NCBI GenBank assembly: GCA_025765595.1
Contig: JAIVFH010000025.1
Coordinates: forward strand, 288,179 to 352,178
DNA length: 64,000 nt
From: Obelidium mucronatum
Taxonomy: Eukaryota; Chytridiomycota; Chytridiomycetes; Chytridiales; Chytriomycetaceae
Reading direction: 5' to 3'
The notes below the pieces were generated by a model. That model made no database searches and was not told the origin of the DNA. It saw only the letters and a list, made by a program, of their open reading frames with translations. Every line of letters starts with the position of its first letter. The stretch's first letter is position 1. The position numbers were made by a program, and so were the translations under genes. Of this stretch, positions 55,152 to 63,783 are shown in pieces.

Positions 55152-55189
55152 CTTCGAGTTTATTAAGTAAAAATCCTGTGGCAAAGCAA
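55152..55189. promoter_or_regulatory. 38-bp divergent promoter between XPB and BBS4
   Basis: Only 38 bp separate the XPB start codon (minus) from the BBS4 ATG (plus). The segment is AT-rich (TTTATTAAGTAAAAATC). Shared core elements or overlapping 5' ends are needed unless BBS4 has an unseen upstream exon. Confidence 0.5.
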
Positions 55190-56450
55190 ATGATCTCTCT
55201 CATACACTCTCTGTATTCTTCACAAAGACACGAAGAATGCGGCAAAGTCATCGACTGCCTTCTGAAGAATCCGAAAAGCGCGTCAAGAGACGCGGTTCTG
55301 CAGGCTCAGCTCGTGAAAGGCGGGTCTGTTCTCTGGCATTCCTCAACTGACGATTCTGTGCACGATCTAGGCCTTATTGCACGTCATCAAGGGAAAATTT
55401 CAGATTCTATTGGAATCCTTTCGGCACTGAAGAATTCTGGCAGTCCCAGCATAAATGTCTTGAAACAACTCGCGAAGTATGTTTCGTTGGAAACATAAAC
55501 ATTCTGATTGCCCAACAGGTCTATTACGTTGACCGGAAATTATGAAGAAGCTATTACGCTATATGACGAGGCACTCGCTCTCTGCTCTGATGATTGGGTG
55601 AGAAGGTTTTTTTTGACAGTTTGTAATAGTTGCGTTAATTTGTGTTTAACATAGGTACTACATTTTGAAAAGGGTCAATGCTATAAGCATCTTGATGAGC
55701 CACATAATGTTTGCACAACTGGCGTGACCTCGTAAATAATCAATCCACTAAAACGTGTACAATACCAGGCAGAAAAGTGTTTCTTGGACGCCCTTGCGTT
55801 ACAACGCCACGAAGCGATCGTACTGGAGCTTGGAAAATTATACATTCTTCAAAATAATTTTGATTCTGCGTTATATGTCTATGAGGGGGCTATCAAGTGA
55901 GTTCCTTTAGACGTACTTGGAGCTCTTCCCTGAATCACGAATGTACAGATCGCTTCCGTCGAATGCTGAGATAATTTTGGCGCTTGGCTTACTTTACTTG
56001 CGAGCTGGAGACAGTGAAAAGGCTCTTAATCTCGCCCAGTTGGTTGTGGATAAAGACCCGAAAAACTTGGGTGCCTTGAAAACTGTGATTACGGTCCTCC
56101 AACAACCGTACTCAAACCAACAAGTAGATACCCTCCTTTTGCATAAGAATTACAAATTGTCTCTTGGGGAATCTCCGGAAAACTCTACACTGTGGTCCAA
56201 CTTGGGAGCAACCCTTTTGAACAATTCGCGAAAACCGCTGGCGGCCCTTTCATCCCTTCAAACCGCGCTACTTCAATCTCCATTGGAATCTTGGGAAACT
56301 CCATACAATCTTGGATTGGTGTATATCGAATGTGGAATGTTTGTGGGAGCATTTTGCTCGTTAAATCTGGCTGCGGTCTTGAATCCAGGCTGTGTACAAA
56401 TATTGGAAAGGTTGCAGTTTTGTGTTGCCTCATTGAAAAGCATCAAATGA
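55190..56450 (+). CDS. BBS4: BBS4, TPR subunit of the BBSome
   Basis: Five exons (55190-55476, 55519-55597, 55655-55708, 55769-55896, 55949-56450) give about 349 residues made almost wholly of TPR repeats. Segments match BBS4 in order: GNYEEAITLYDEALALCSDD, CFLDALALQRHEAIVLELGK, NNFDSALYVYEGAIK, LALGLLYLRAGDSEKALNLA, SPENSTLWSNLGATLL, and SWETPYNLGLVYIE. BBS4 helps the BBSome carry membrane proteins into and out of cilia, so the organism should make a flagellum, as chytrid zoospores do. Human BBS4 is about 170 residues longer; here the N-terminal basic leader and the disordered tail are absent. The ATG at 55190 gives a short N-terminus, and an upstream exon is possible. Confidence 0.82.
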
Positions 56451-56490
56451 ATATAAAAGAATATACTCGCGAGTGACAAATAAACAGGCT

Positions 56491-58268
56491 TTATTGCCCA
56501 AGTTCATACATGATTTTGATAACTCTTTTGCTTTCATCCACTAATTCAAGTTTTGAATTCATTATTCTGGCTCGAGCAATCTTGCTTGGTGCTATGAAGA
56601 TAAGAATCCGCCCATCATATACAAACTGCGTAACGCCTCTACATCCAGATCTAGGAATACCACTGCGGACTTCAGACATCATTTTGGACCCGGCCAAATA
56701 TGCTTGCATTTCCGCTACAGACTCATACTCGAGTCGCAATGATGGCATTGAAGAGTAAACAGCGGCTTCATCGACTGCGCCCAATTTTGTCGACGTGAAG
56801 ACTTTTCCAATCTTGTTGACGTTGCTTCCAGCAGATTTTACAAAATCGTTCAATATTTCTAAAGTAATTGGCCAATCCGGTTGCAGTGCCAGTTCTTTTC
56901 GCACAATCCTTTCGGCCTCCCCGTTTGTACTGCCGAAATCGACTGTCATATACTTGCTCTCGAATCTTAAATCCCATTTTGCCAATAAAGCATCATCATA
57001 CACCCCCTTTTCAAAAAGACTATTATACTCTGGATTCGCCAAATTTGCAATGACTTTTCTTCGAGTGGAGAAATCCACCATGTTGTTGGCTGTTGGTCCA
57101 TTGGCAACTTCTCCTTCCCCAGCATATGCAATCAAAGCAATATGTTCCTCAAAAAACTGACCCCCACTAACACCTTCACTGCCGAAATTTCTGTTTCGTG
57201 AGACTTCAGGGATAAGGCATTGTCGACCGCGACGTTGCTCGCTTCGGCGTAACCAATCGTCCCACTCCGTTTCAGGCCATGTGGGAGCAATTTGGGAGTA
57301 CAGGTCTCGTGTAAGGAGCCATCCCAGACCGGGGAAAAAATCTGTACGCATGATTCGAGTCGAACTTAGAGTGCCGTTCGCATATTTACTGACGTGTGAT
57401 TTTTTGCCTTGGTCGTTCCACGAAGATATACAAAAAAGTGTGGGATCCGAGTAGAGGAGTGGCAGAGTTTCTTCAAAGTAACTGAAAAAGTCGGGGCTGA
57501 TTTCCATGTCGTCTTATGTGAAATGTTAGGAAGGGAGAAAACAAAAACAAAAACAAAAAAACAACCTTCTAGGATAATGACGTTATTGTATGATTTGTTG
57601 CTGAATACTTTCGCAAGAGCCCATTTATAATGCGTAGCTAGTTTGTAGTAGCCTGTGTGTTTCATATCGATTTCTGATTGAGGAATCACTTCTTGGTGGA
57701 GGTCAACTGGGGTCTTCCATAGCGTCAGTTTGCTTCCATATTTCGTCGTGATTAAGTCTTCTACAGCTTGTACGCCACAATCCTATCTCTGCGGGTCAAC
57801 AAAAAACAACGGCAAGTGACCATCCACATACCAAACTAACAATAATTGGAAACTTCATATCGTTCTTCCGATACTTGATCAAGGGGTCCAAGGCTCTTTC
57901 AATCGAAACACGATTGCACCCAATGACGATCACAGGTAGTATTTCCGATTGGAGTTCTCGTGCTTTCATCAAATATTGGAGGCTGCTGCGAGGAACAGCG
58001 ACCTTTTGCAATATCAATTGGAATGGTTACAATGCAAAACCAGTTTTCTGCCAATGCGGCTGACATCTACCTTGCTAGAAGGAGGCAGGGCAACTGTTGG
58101 CACCAGGTTAAGGTCGCCATACATCTCCTCACCATACACTCTTTTGAATGATCGGCCAAAGATAAAGATATTCAGGAAAAGAAAGACAATAACTGCTGCG
58201 AGAACAATTCTGCGGTTGAAGAAACCCCGAAAAAGTGGTGGTGCTGTTTTTTGGTGTCGTTTCATCAT
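56491..58268 (-). CDS. MGAT1: GnT-I, alpha-1,3-mannosyl-glycoprotein GlcNAc-transferase (GT13)
   Basis: Four exons (58268-58071, 58002-57832, 57782-57566, 57512-56491) give about 535 residues. A type II membrane layout is clear: short basic N-terminus, one helix (IVLAAVIVFLFLNIFIF), then the lumenal catalytic domain. Family motifs include LPVIVIGCNRVSIERALDPL, HYKWALAKVFSN, the metal-binding ILEDDMEISPDFFSYF, FCISSWNDQGK, FFPGLGWLL, TWPETEWDDWLR and GRQCLIPEVSRNRNFGSEGV. GnT-I adds GlcNAc to Man5 N-glycans in the Golgi and opens the path to hybrid and complex glycans. It is standard in animals and plants but absent from yeasts and moulds. An in-frame ATG at 58265 is equivalent. Confidence 0.9.
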
Positions 58269-58587
58269 TTGGTTAAAATATTAATAGAACGTTCTGAAGA
58301 AGGAGAAAAGTCGTGACTTCCATAACAAAATTTGCGTGTGCGTTCCTTCTTTGGCACAAAGGAGATTCAAATTCATCATACAAAGCTTTGATTGCGCCAA
58401 CAAGCTCTCTCATTGCTTGTGGTGGATACTTTTGAAGGAATCAGAAGTCAACGTCCACAGAAAAAATCTGATGAAAAAGGAGTTAAGGCATGAAAAGTCG
58501 ATTTTTCGATTCTTGTTTGACAAACTTTCGAAGGTTATTTCTCCCAAACCTTGCTTTATGGTTCCTCTGGAAATGCTGATTTTGGCT
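58269..58587. other. Intergenic region upstream of GnT-I
   Basis: About 319 bp lie between the GnT-I start (minus) and the stop of the Crinkler-like gene. I see no gene, repeat or distinct promoter element. Confidence 0.45.
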
Positions 58588-59615
58588 TTATTCTTTCAAC
58601 ATTCCATATATCTTTCCAGCAATACGCATCAGCGATTCAGGTGTTGGATGACCTCCATCGGCAAGCTCCAAAGAGCACTCCTCTAAGTCAATACGTTCAT
58701 CAAGGCTGCGAAGAAAGTTCCATTGAATGTAGTTTGTCACTATTCCCATCACCTCATCCAAATTATCAAGCTCTGCCGCCACCTCACAACCCAACAAATC
58801 CTGTGCCATTCCCTGTTCAATGTCATCCTTCTTCGCCTCAACAATACACACGCGCTTGTTCCCTCGACGCATTACAAATTCAAAGTGGCCATTCGCTTTG
58901 AGAATGTCGCCGTCCATATCTTCTTCAACCTCGATGGTAACATCTCCATTGAATAAGTTCGAAACACAAATAAGAATTGGGGCAATGAAATGAAGCCTTT
59001 GCGCTTCCTTGCCAGTGGTGATAGGGCCGAAGCACCTTGTGGCCACAGCAAGGTATTTGGTAAGAAGCTCAAACGCATCATTTGGGAGTGGTTCGATAGG
59101 CAGTACAAACGGAGACGTCTTGAAGACCGATTTGACGTCATTCCAAGTTACATAGGAGTAGCCAACCGAGCCACTTGCTTTCATCTTCTTGTTCTGCGAC
59201 AAAATCTTGTTCAACTCCTCCCATCGCCGCTTTCTTGAAAGGTGAGGTTGTTTGATGGATAAGCTGGATTCGGAAGAACTGCTACTAGACGACGCTGTTT
59301 CGACTGTTGTTATATCAAGCAAGCACAAAAGCCTCGCCTCCTACCTCTATTGATAACGAGCGGATTGTCGTCAGTCTTTCCACCGGCGACGTCAGAGAGC
59401 AGGAGGCCAGGGCGCAGAGCGTCGCTTTCGACTCCATCCACGACAGAATGGAGTGTGTATTGGCCCAAGTCAGCAGGGGCCAGTCCAGGAAAGAAAGCCC
59501 CGATCAAGTGAGCGACTGTGAGGAGTGCAAGCGATTGTTGTGGGCCTCGCCCATACGAGGTGTCGATGGCCACAGCGGCATGTGTCTTGTAGAGTATGTA
59601 AAGTTCTTTATCCAT
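58588..59615 (-). CDS. Crinkler-like protein: Ubl-type header plus PD-(D/E)XK nuclease-like domain
   Basis: Two exons (59615-59345, 59303-58588) joined across a 41-nt intron give about 328 residues. The first 90 residues resemble the ubiquitin-like header of Crinkler (CRN) proteins: a secondary-structure-like pattern ending LRPGLLLSDVAGG then NPLVI. A Ser-rich linker with a basic patch (SRKRRWEEL) follows and could be a nuclear-localisation signal. The C-terminal domain contains HFEFVMRRGNKRVCIVEAKK then DDIEQGMAQDLLG, fitting the D...ExK...Q pattern of PD-(D/E)XK nucleases. CRN-like proteins are known in oomycetes, chytrids and Rhizophagus, where some enter host nuclei and others act in genome conflict. 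No signal peptide is seen. The header assignment is moderate; the nuclease fold is better supported. Confidence 0.58.
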
Positions 59616-60054
59616 TTGTGTTTATAAGTTTTTTTTTCCTACCAACCAATATTGGCTGTTTTTTTCGAAACTGGATTTTTGCGAAATGAAATTACAGCAA
59701 CGGAGGAGGCTCAGGTCTATTTTCAAAAAAAAAAATCGACCAAAATGTTTGCCAACCAAATAGAACTTCAAAAGATGGTCTGCATGAGGCATATCGCAAA
59801 GCAGCCAAGATGGACTGCAGAACAAAACTAGATATTTTATTCGAAAACAATCACTAACGCTCCCTACTGATACTACGGGGCTTAGTTGTAGTTGCTCTAT
59901 GGTTGCTTTATTGTACCAATAAAATATAGAGTTCAGTTATGGATAAACCGACGCTCCCGGGAGGGGTCCCCGCGGGAGCGTCGGCGGCCTGCGCTGAACC
60001 ACAGACCCATTCTTTATTGCACTCATGTTATCCTGCGGTTTTTGTGTGGGGGTT

Positions 60055-60085
<31 letters not shown>

Positions 60086-60499
60086 AAATAAGGGATGGGT
60101 ATGTGGTTCGGCGTGGGCCGCAGATTGTGTGAGGGAGGCGGGTGGGTCGCTTCGCTTCGCTCCCGTTTCAGGAAAAGAGAAGATAAATCTATAAATTGAG
60201 TCATACGCAATCTCAGTTGCCGGAAGGTCGGGTCTATCTACCCGTTCCATTCTGGTTCCTTCCGATGTGCATATTAGTAAAATAAAACGGCAATACACAC
60301 CTACTACTATGTGCCTCAATGGCAGGGACCTTAGATGCTTGTTTTCCAATGCTGTCTGCCTCAGCAGCTTTCCGACGTCTTGCCGCTAGACTCTCGAGCC
60401 GACCATTTCAATCAGAGTTCGTTGCAAGGTTCATACACCCTTGGTTCGTTGTCGGTTATAGGATTAGGGTTAAGGAAGGAACAGGAACAGGGCAAAACT
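59616..60499. other. Accessory intergenic stretch with GC-rich hairpin and long T run
   Basis: No convincing gene. It holds a 37-bp GC-rich hairpin at 59948-59984, a T run of about 28 at 60053-60080, a CTTCGCTTCGCTCCC segment near 60151-60165, and at its right end an ATTAGGGTTAAGG telomere-like motif near 60465-60477. Confidence 0.55.
59948..59984. repeat. Perfect GC-rich inverted repeat (hairpin)
   Basis: CCGACGCTCCCG (59948-59959) and CGGGAGCGTCGG (59973-59984) are exact inverted copies. The 13-base spacer itself contains GGGG-T-CCCC, so the stem can extend further. The flanking DNA is AT-rich. It could be a terminal structure of a small transposon, a transcript terminator or a recombination relic. 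Confidence 0.8.
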
Positions 60500-60649
60500 A
60501 GAGTTAGGGTTAGGACTTTTTTTTTTTTTTAATGTTAAAGTTTATTGCCTCCGGTAACCCAAGAGGATAACAACCAAAGATGTAAGTTAAAGAAGAAGAA
60601 GAAGTAGAAGAAAAGTTAAAGAAAAAGTCGATAAGAAAATAAAGTCAAC

Positions 60650-62536
60650 TTAAGAAATTTCGCCAAGAAAATAGAGTCGAGCATACGCCTCCGGTAGTTT
60701 GTTGGTAGCAATGAGCCGAGGTACTTGTGAATCGGCAGGGAAGTTTCGAGCCAGGTGGTGTCGAACAAGTTTTTGATGTTGGTCGAGAGAGAGAGTAGAA
60801 TCCCGCAGAACGTTGGCCATACTGTAGGGTGGGTTGAAGATAATAGCTTTCGAAGAGAATCCATCGAGCTCAGCCTGTTTAGTGAGTAAGTTTTTGAAGT
60901 GGTTGAAGATAGCAGTTTTGATGTCAGAGTCGACAGGTCCTTTGCGGTAAGTAGAAGAAATGGATTTGATGGTTTTGTTGCTGATGAGTGCTGAGTGAAG
61001 TTTGCAGTCATCAGCAGGAATAAGTTGTGGCATCTTGGAAGCCATTCGACAGGTAATGAAGTCAGCCCGGTCCAAGAAGCTTGGGAGAAACAGAAGACGA
61101 CGGATAGCAGAAGACTGAAGTGGAACTGGTGGTTGCAGTGGCTTGAAGATCCATTGGCAGATTTGATTGGTAAGCCCAGACCCAGCAGATCCAAGTGCAA
61201 GACGTTCTGATTGAGAGATGGTTGCGTTAGCGAGAGGTAAAGAATATTCCCACTTTGGTCGGATAAGAGAGACAAAGATGGCCCGGCGAGACTGGGTGGT
61301 CCATGAAGAAGCATGTGGAGAAGCGGAGATGGTTTCAAAGGAGCGACGAGCTTGATGAATTTTTCCCATGAAATAGTTGAAGAATTGAGAACCAGCAGTG
61401 GAGAGTGGCAGCCCAAGGTAGCGGTCTCGCTCTTTAGCAGGAATAGTGGTACCGTTGTAGATGAGTGGTGGCCCAGTGTAGTTGATGGTGGTACACTTGG
61501 ATGGAGAGAGCGTAAGTCGACTCGAGATACAGAAGTTGACAATAATGGCAAAAGCCTTTTGAAGAAGAAAATCAGAAAAGGTGCGAACAGAAATATTGTC
61601 GGCAAAGAAAGAAGAAGGTGTAGTGCCGCGAGTGGGAGGGAGTTCAGAAACTAATTCAAAAGCAAGAGGATCAATAAAAATGTTGAACAAAATTGGAGAA
61701 AGAGAAGAGCCTTGTGGTAAACCACGCGAGCGAGTGATGATACGAGTATACTTGTCACCATAGAGAACCCTGGTGTAGGTACGGTGGAAGAGTTGGTGGA
61801 CAGAAGCCAAGATGTTGAGGTGGAATGGACAGTTGGACTGGAGAAGTTTAGACTTGAGGCGGTCGAGTAGAATTGGAATGTCAACAGTGTCGTAAGCCTT
61901 GTAGAAATCAGTGAGTAGAGTGCGAGTATCCTTGGAAGCAGTGTTGGCAGCCCAGGCTAAGTTGGAAGAGGTGGAACGACCTGGTTGGAAACCTTGTTGT
62001 GTAAAATGGACAGTAGTAAAACGACGGAGATAAACATGGAGACACTTTTTGTAGAGTAGACGGAGACAGTTGCCGACCCCGAGCGGTCGGAAGTCGAGGA
62101 GAGTTGGGTGGAGCGGTGGAGTCGAGGACTTGGGAATGAGGATGGTGTTGAAGGCCCTCCATTGTTCAGGAATAATACCATTGGAGAAGCAGACTTGAAA
62201 GAGACTGGACAGAGCAGGGAGAATATCGGTAGAGTGGACCAATTGTTTGAGCAGATTCCAAGAGATTCCATCAGGCCCTGACGCCTTATGGAGTGGATAA
62301 GCAGTGATTAGAGCTAAAAGTTGGTCAGTGGTAGCAAAGACAAAGTTTTCCGGTAGATCTGGCGGGTTGGCAGGGTCAATGAGTGGAGGCGGCGACTGGT
62401 AGAGAGGGTCCATGGAGCGGTAGAGATTTCGAAAAGTACTTCTGGCTTCATCGAGTTGTTTTGGAGACGGAGAGAACCCATACTGGAGAGTAGTTTTTGG
62501 ACTGGAGGAAGACTTTGCCTGGCGAATAGCATCCAA
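60650..62536 (-). CDS. Reverse transcriptase of the LINE-type element
   Basis: About 628 residues. RT motifs occur in order: KASGPDGISWNLLKQL, FNTILIPKSS, DFRPLGVGNCLRLLYKK, TQQGFQPGRSTSSNLAW, the first catalytic Asp in LLTDFYKAYDTVD, GLPQGSSLSPILFNIFIDP, the motif C FFADNIS, and YLGLPLSTAG. The RT of such elements copies its own RNA at a nicked target. Motif C is FADN where F/YADD is usual; the second Asp is replaced by Asn, which would be expected to weaken or abolish catalysis. The C-terminal 250 residues resemble the thumb and connection region of fungal LINEs. Coding probably begins upstream in another frame (see the 62540-63343 entry), so the listed start is only the first in-frame Met. 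Confidence 0.82.
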   Translation of the reverse strand: MDAIRQAKSSSSPKTTLQYGFSPSPKQLDEARSTFRNLYRSMDPLYQSPPPLIDPANPPDLPENFVFATTDQLLALITAYPLHKASGPDGISWNLLKQLVHSTDILPALSSLFQVCFSNGIIPEQWRAFNTILIPKSSTPPLHPTLLDFRPLGVGNCLRLLYKKCLHVYLRRFTTVHFTQQGFQPGRSTSSNLAWAANTASKDTRTLLTDFYKAYDTVDIPILLDRLKSKLLQSNCPFHLNILASVHQLFHRTYTRVLYGDKYTRIITRSRGLPQGSSLSPILFNIFIDPLAFELVSELPPTRGTTPSSFFADNISVRTFSDFLLQKAFAIIVNFCISSRLTLSPSKCTTINYTGPPLIYNGTTIPAKERDRYLGLPLSTAGSQFFNYFMGKIHQARRSFETISASPHASSWTTQSRRAIFVSLIRPKWEYSLPLANATISQSERLALGSAGSGLTNQICQWIFKPLQPPVPLQSSAIRRLLFLPSFLDRADFITCRMASKMPQLIPADDCKLHSALISNKTIKSISSTYRKGPVDSDIKTAIFNHFKNLLTKQAELDGFSSKAIIFNPPYSMANVLRDSTLSLDQHQKLVRHHLARNFPADSQVPRLIATNKLPEAYARLYFLGEIS

Positions 62537-62539
62537 GGT

Positions 62540-63343
62540 GGTAGTGGTTTTGGTTTTTGGGAGGGGGGAGTGGTGTGGAGGTAATGTTGCCTTCTTAGGG
62601 CCTGACGCAGTTTGTCACTGATTTGGTTATACAAATCATCAATGACAGTTTGGGGAGGAAATTGAGATACAGAAAGTAAAGGGATATTCGAAAAAATATT
62701 TTTGTGGAGTGGTAAACGAGTGAGTTTTGGGAGGCGATGATAATTAAAACGAACGAGATGTTCAGGGTTAAAAGCTAAAGGGGATTGTAAAATAGTTTTG
62801 GGGGAGGATGGATGCATAGAAGCAAAATAAGATTCAGAAGAAAGTGGCACAGCAGTACTGGATAACCCAGCTGAAGAAGAAAAGGATGGAGAGGCAGGTG
62901 AAGGAGCGGCACTAGAAGAAACGGCCAAGAAATTAGAAGAAGAAGAAACAAAAGATACAGAAGAACCTGAGACCAGTGGACCAGAAGGAGACTTAACCAT
63001 TGACTTGGGAAGGAGCTGAAGATTCCATGGCTCCGTCATCGACAAAAGTAGCACGACCTTTTCCCTTGGGAGATGGACCAGGAGGAGCTTGCTTAGAGTT
63101 TTCTTCAGCAATGAGAGCTCTCAGTGCTTCAGACTGGGTGTGTTTCTCGTACAAGTGTTCGGCCCAACCAGCAAAGTAGCCTTGGACCCGGACATAAGGA
63201 GAAGACTCAGCAATCTTGTAGACCCTCTTGTAGTTCCAGAGCAGTTGCTTGGCAGATACAGAGTCCTTGTCCATTTGGAAGTTTTCCAAGACCTTAAACC
63301 CCAGCTTAGTAAGTTTCTGAGCAATGAAACCGGCAAAAGTAAT
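62540..63343 (-). pseudogene. Frameshifted upstream ORFs of the LINE-type element
   Basis: Two overlapping frames read as one broken protein. The first (63343-62993) contains FAGFIAQKLTKLGFKVLENF and KQLLWNYKRVYKIAESSPYV and ends in a Pro/Lys-rich stretch. The second (about 63000-62540) is Ser-rich, then VRFNYHRLPKLTRLPLHKNI and DLYNQISDKLRQALRRQHYL, which should lead into the RT. Shifts are needed near 63000 and near 62550, the latter within a CCAAAACCACTACCACC tract. Programmed frameshifting or short introns are alternatives to decay. No zinc knuckle or endonuclease motif was seen. Confidence 0.5.
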
Positions 63344-63382
63344 GTTCTTTACTCATGGGGGAGGTTGGGGAGAGTTAGGGTT

Positions 63383-63783
63383 TCTCCGGAAATTTTTATG
63401 ATATAAAAGTTGCCTACCGGGGGACTTGAACTCCTGGCCTGCACACCCCATGGATGTGCCTTACCAACTGAGCTAAGGTGATGTGTTTTATGCTGGCAAA
63501 TACAAGGTGTAAGTGGAGACAATAATTCAAACTTTGCTGAAATTTTTTGTACAAAAACACATAACTTCTATGAATTAGTCTTTTTAAACCTTACCTTGAC
63601 CAAAAAAAAAATAATTCAGTTTTCTACTTTCTGTTTCAAAGTGAAAAACCTAAAAATCCAAGATGGAAGCGGGGATTGAACTGGCCCCCCACTGGTTCAA
63701 AAGCTAATGACACATCAGATGTGCCATAACTTCTATATTTTTTACAAGAAAAGCCAGTTTTATTATATACAAAACCACAAGCC
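63383..63783. other. tRNA-like segments near the 5' end of the retroelement
   Basis: No protein gene is visible. On the minus strand 63412-63483 resembles a tRNA, with an A-box-like TAGCTCAGTTGGTAAGG, a hairpin GCACA...TGTGC in the anticodon-arm position, and a B-box-like GAGTTCAAGTCCC. The acceptor stem does not pair and the anticodon loop lacks U33, so it is not a functional tRNA by inspection. A second, more decayed copy with AGTTCAATCCCCG lies at about 63660-63730. Both may be tRNA pseudogenes or SINE heads. Confidence 0.5.

Larger units (their letters stand above)
60500..63382 (-). mobile_element. Non-LTR (LINE-type) retrotransposon flanked by a 12-bp direct repeat of telomere-like sequence
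   Basis: A reverse-transcriptase ORF on the minus strand is followed, at its 3' end, by a 14-nt poly(A) (T at 60517-60530 on plus). The same 12 bp (AGAGTTAGGGTT) occur on both sides, at 60500-60511 and 63371-63382, and look like a target-site duplication. On the element's strand this reads AACCCTAACTCT, a near telomeric repeat. Two upstream reading frames (63343-62993 and 63111-62540) appear to belong to the same polyprotein but are out of frame with each other and with the RT. No apurinic endonuclease or RNase H was recognised. The copy is probably degenerate or 5' truncated. Confidence 0.75.

Noticed and set aside
60319..60532. Small open frames between the hairpin and the LINE
   Set aside because: They are short, cross the telomere-like repeats, and have no intron or family support.
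63412..63483. A functional tRNA gene
   Set aside because: The acceptor stem does not pair and the anticodon loop lacks the invariant U33, so it was recorded only as tRNA-like.
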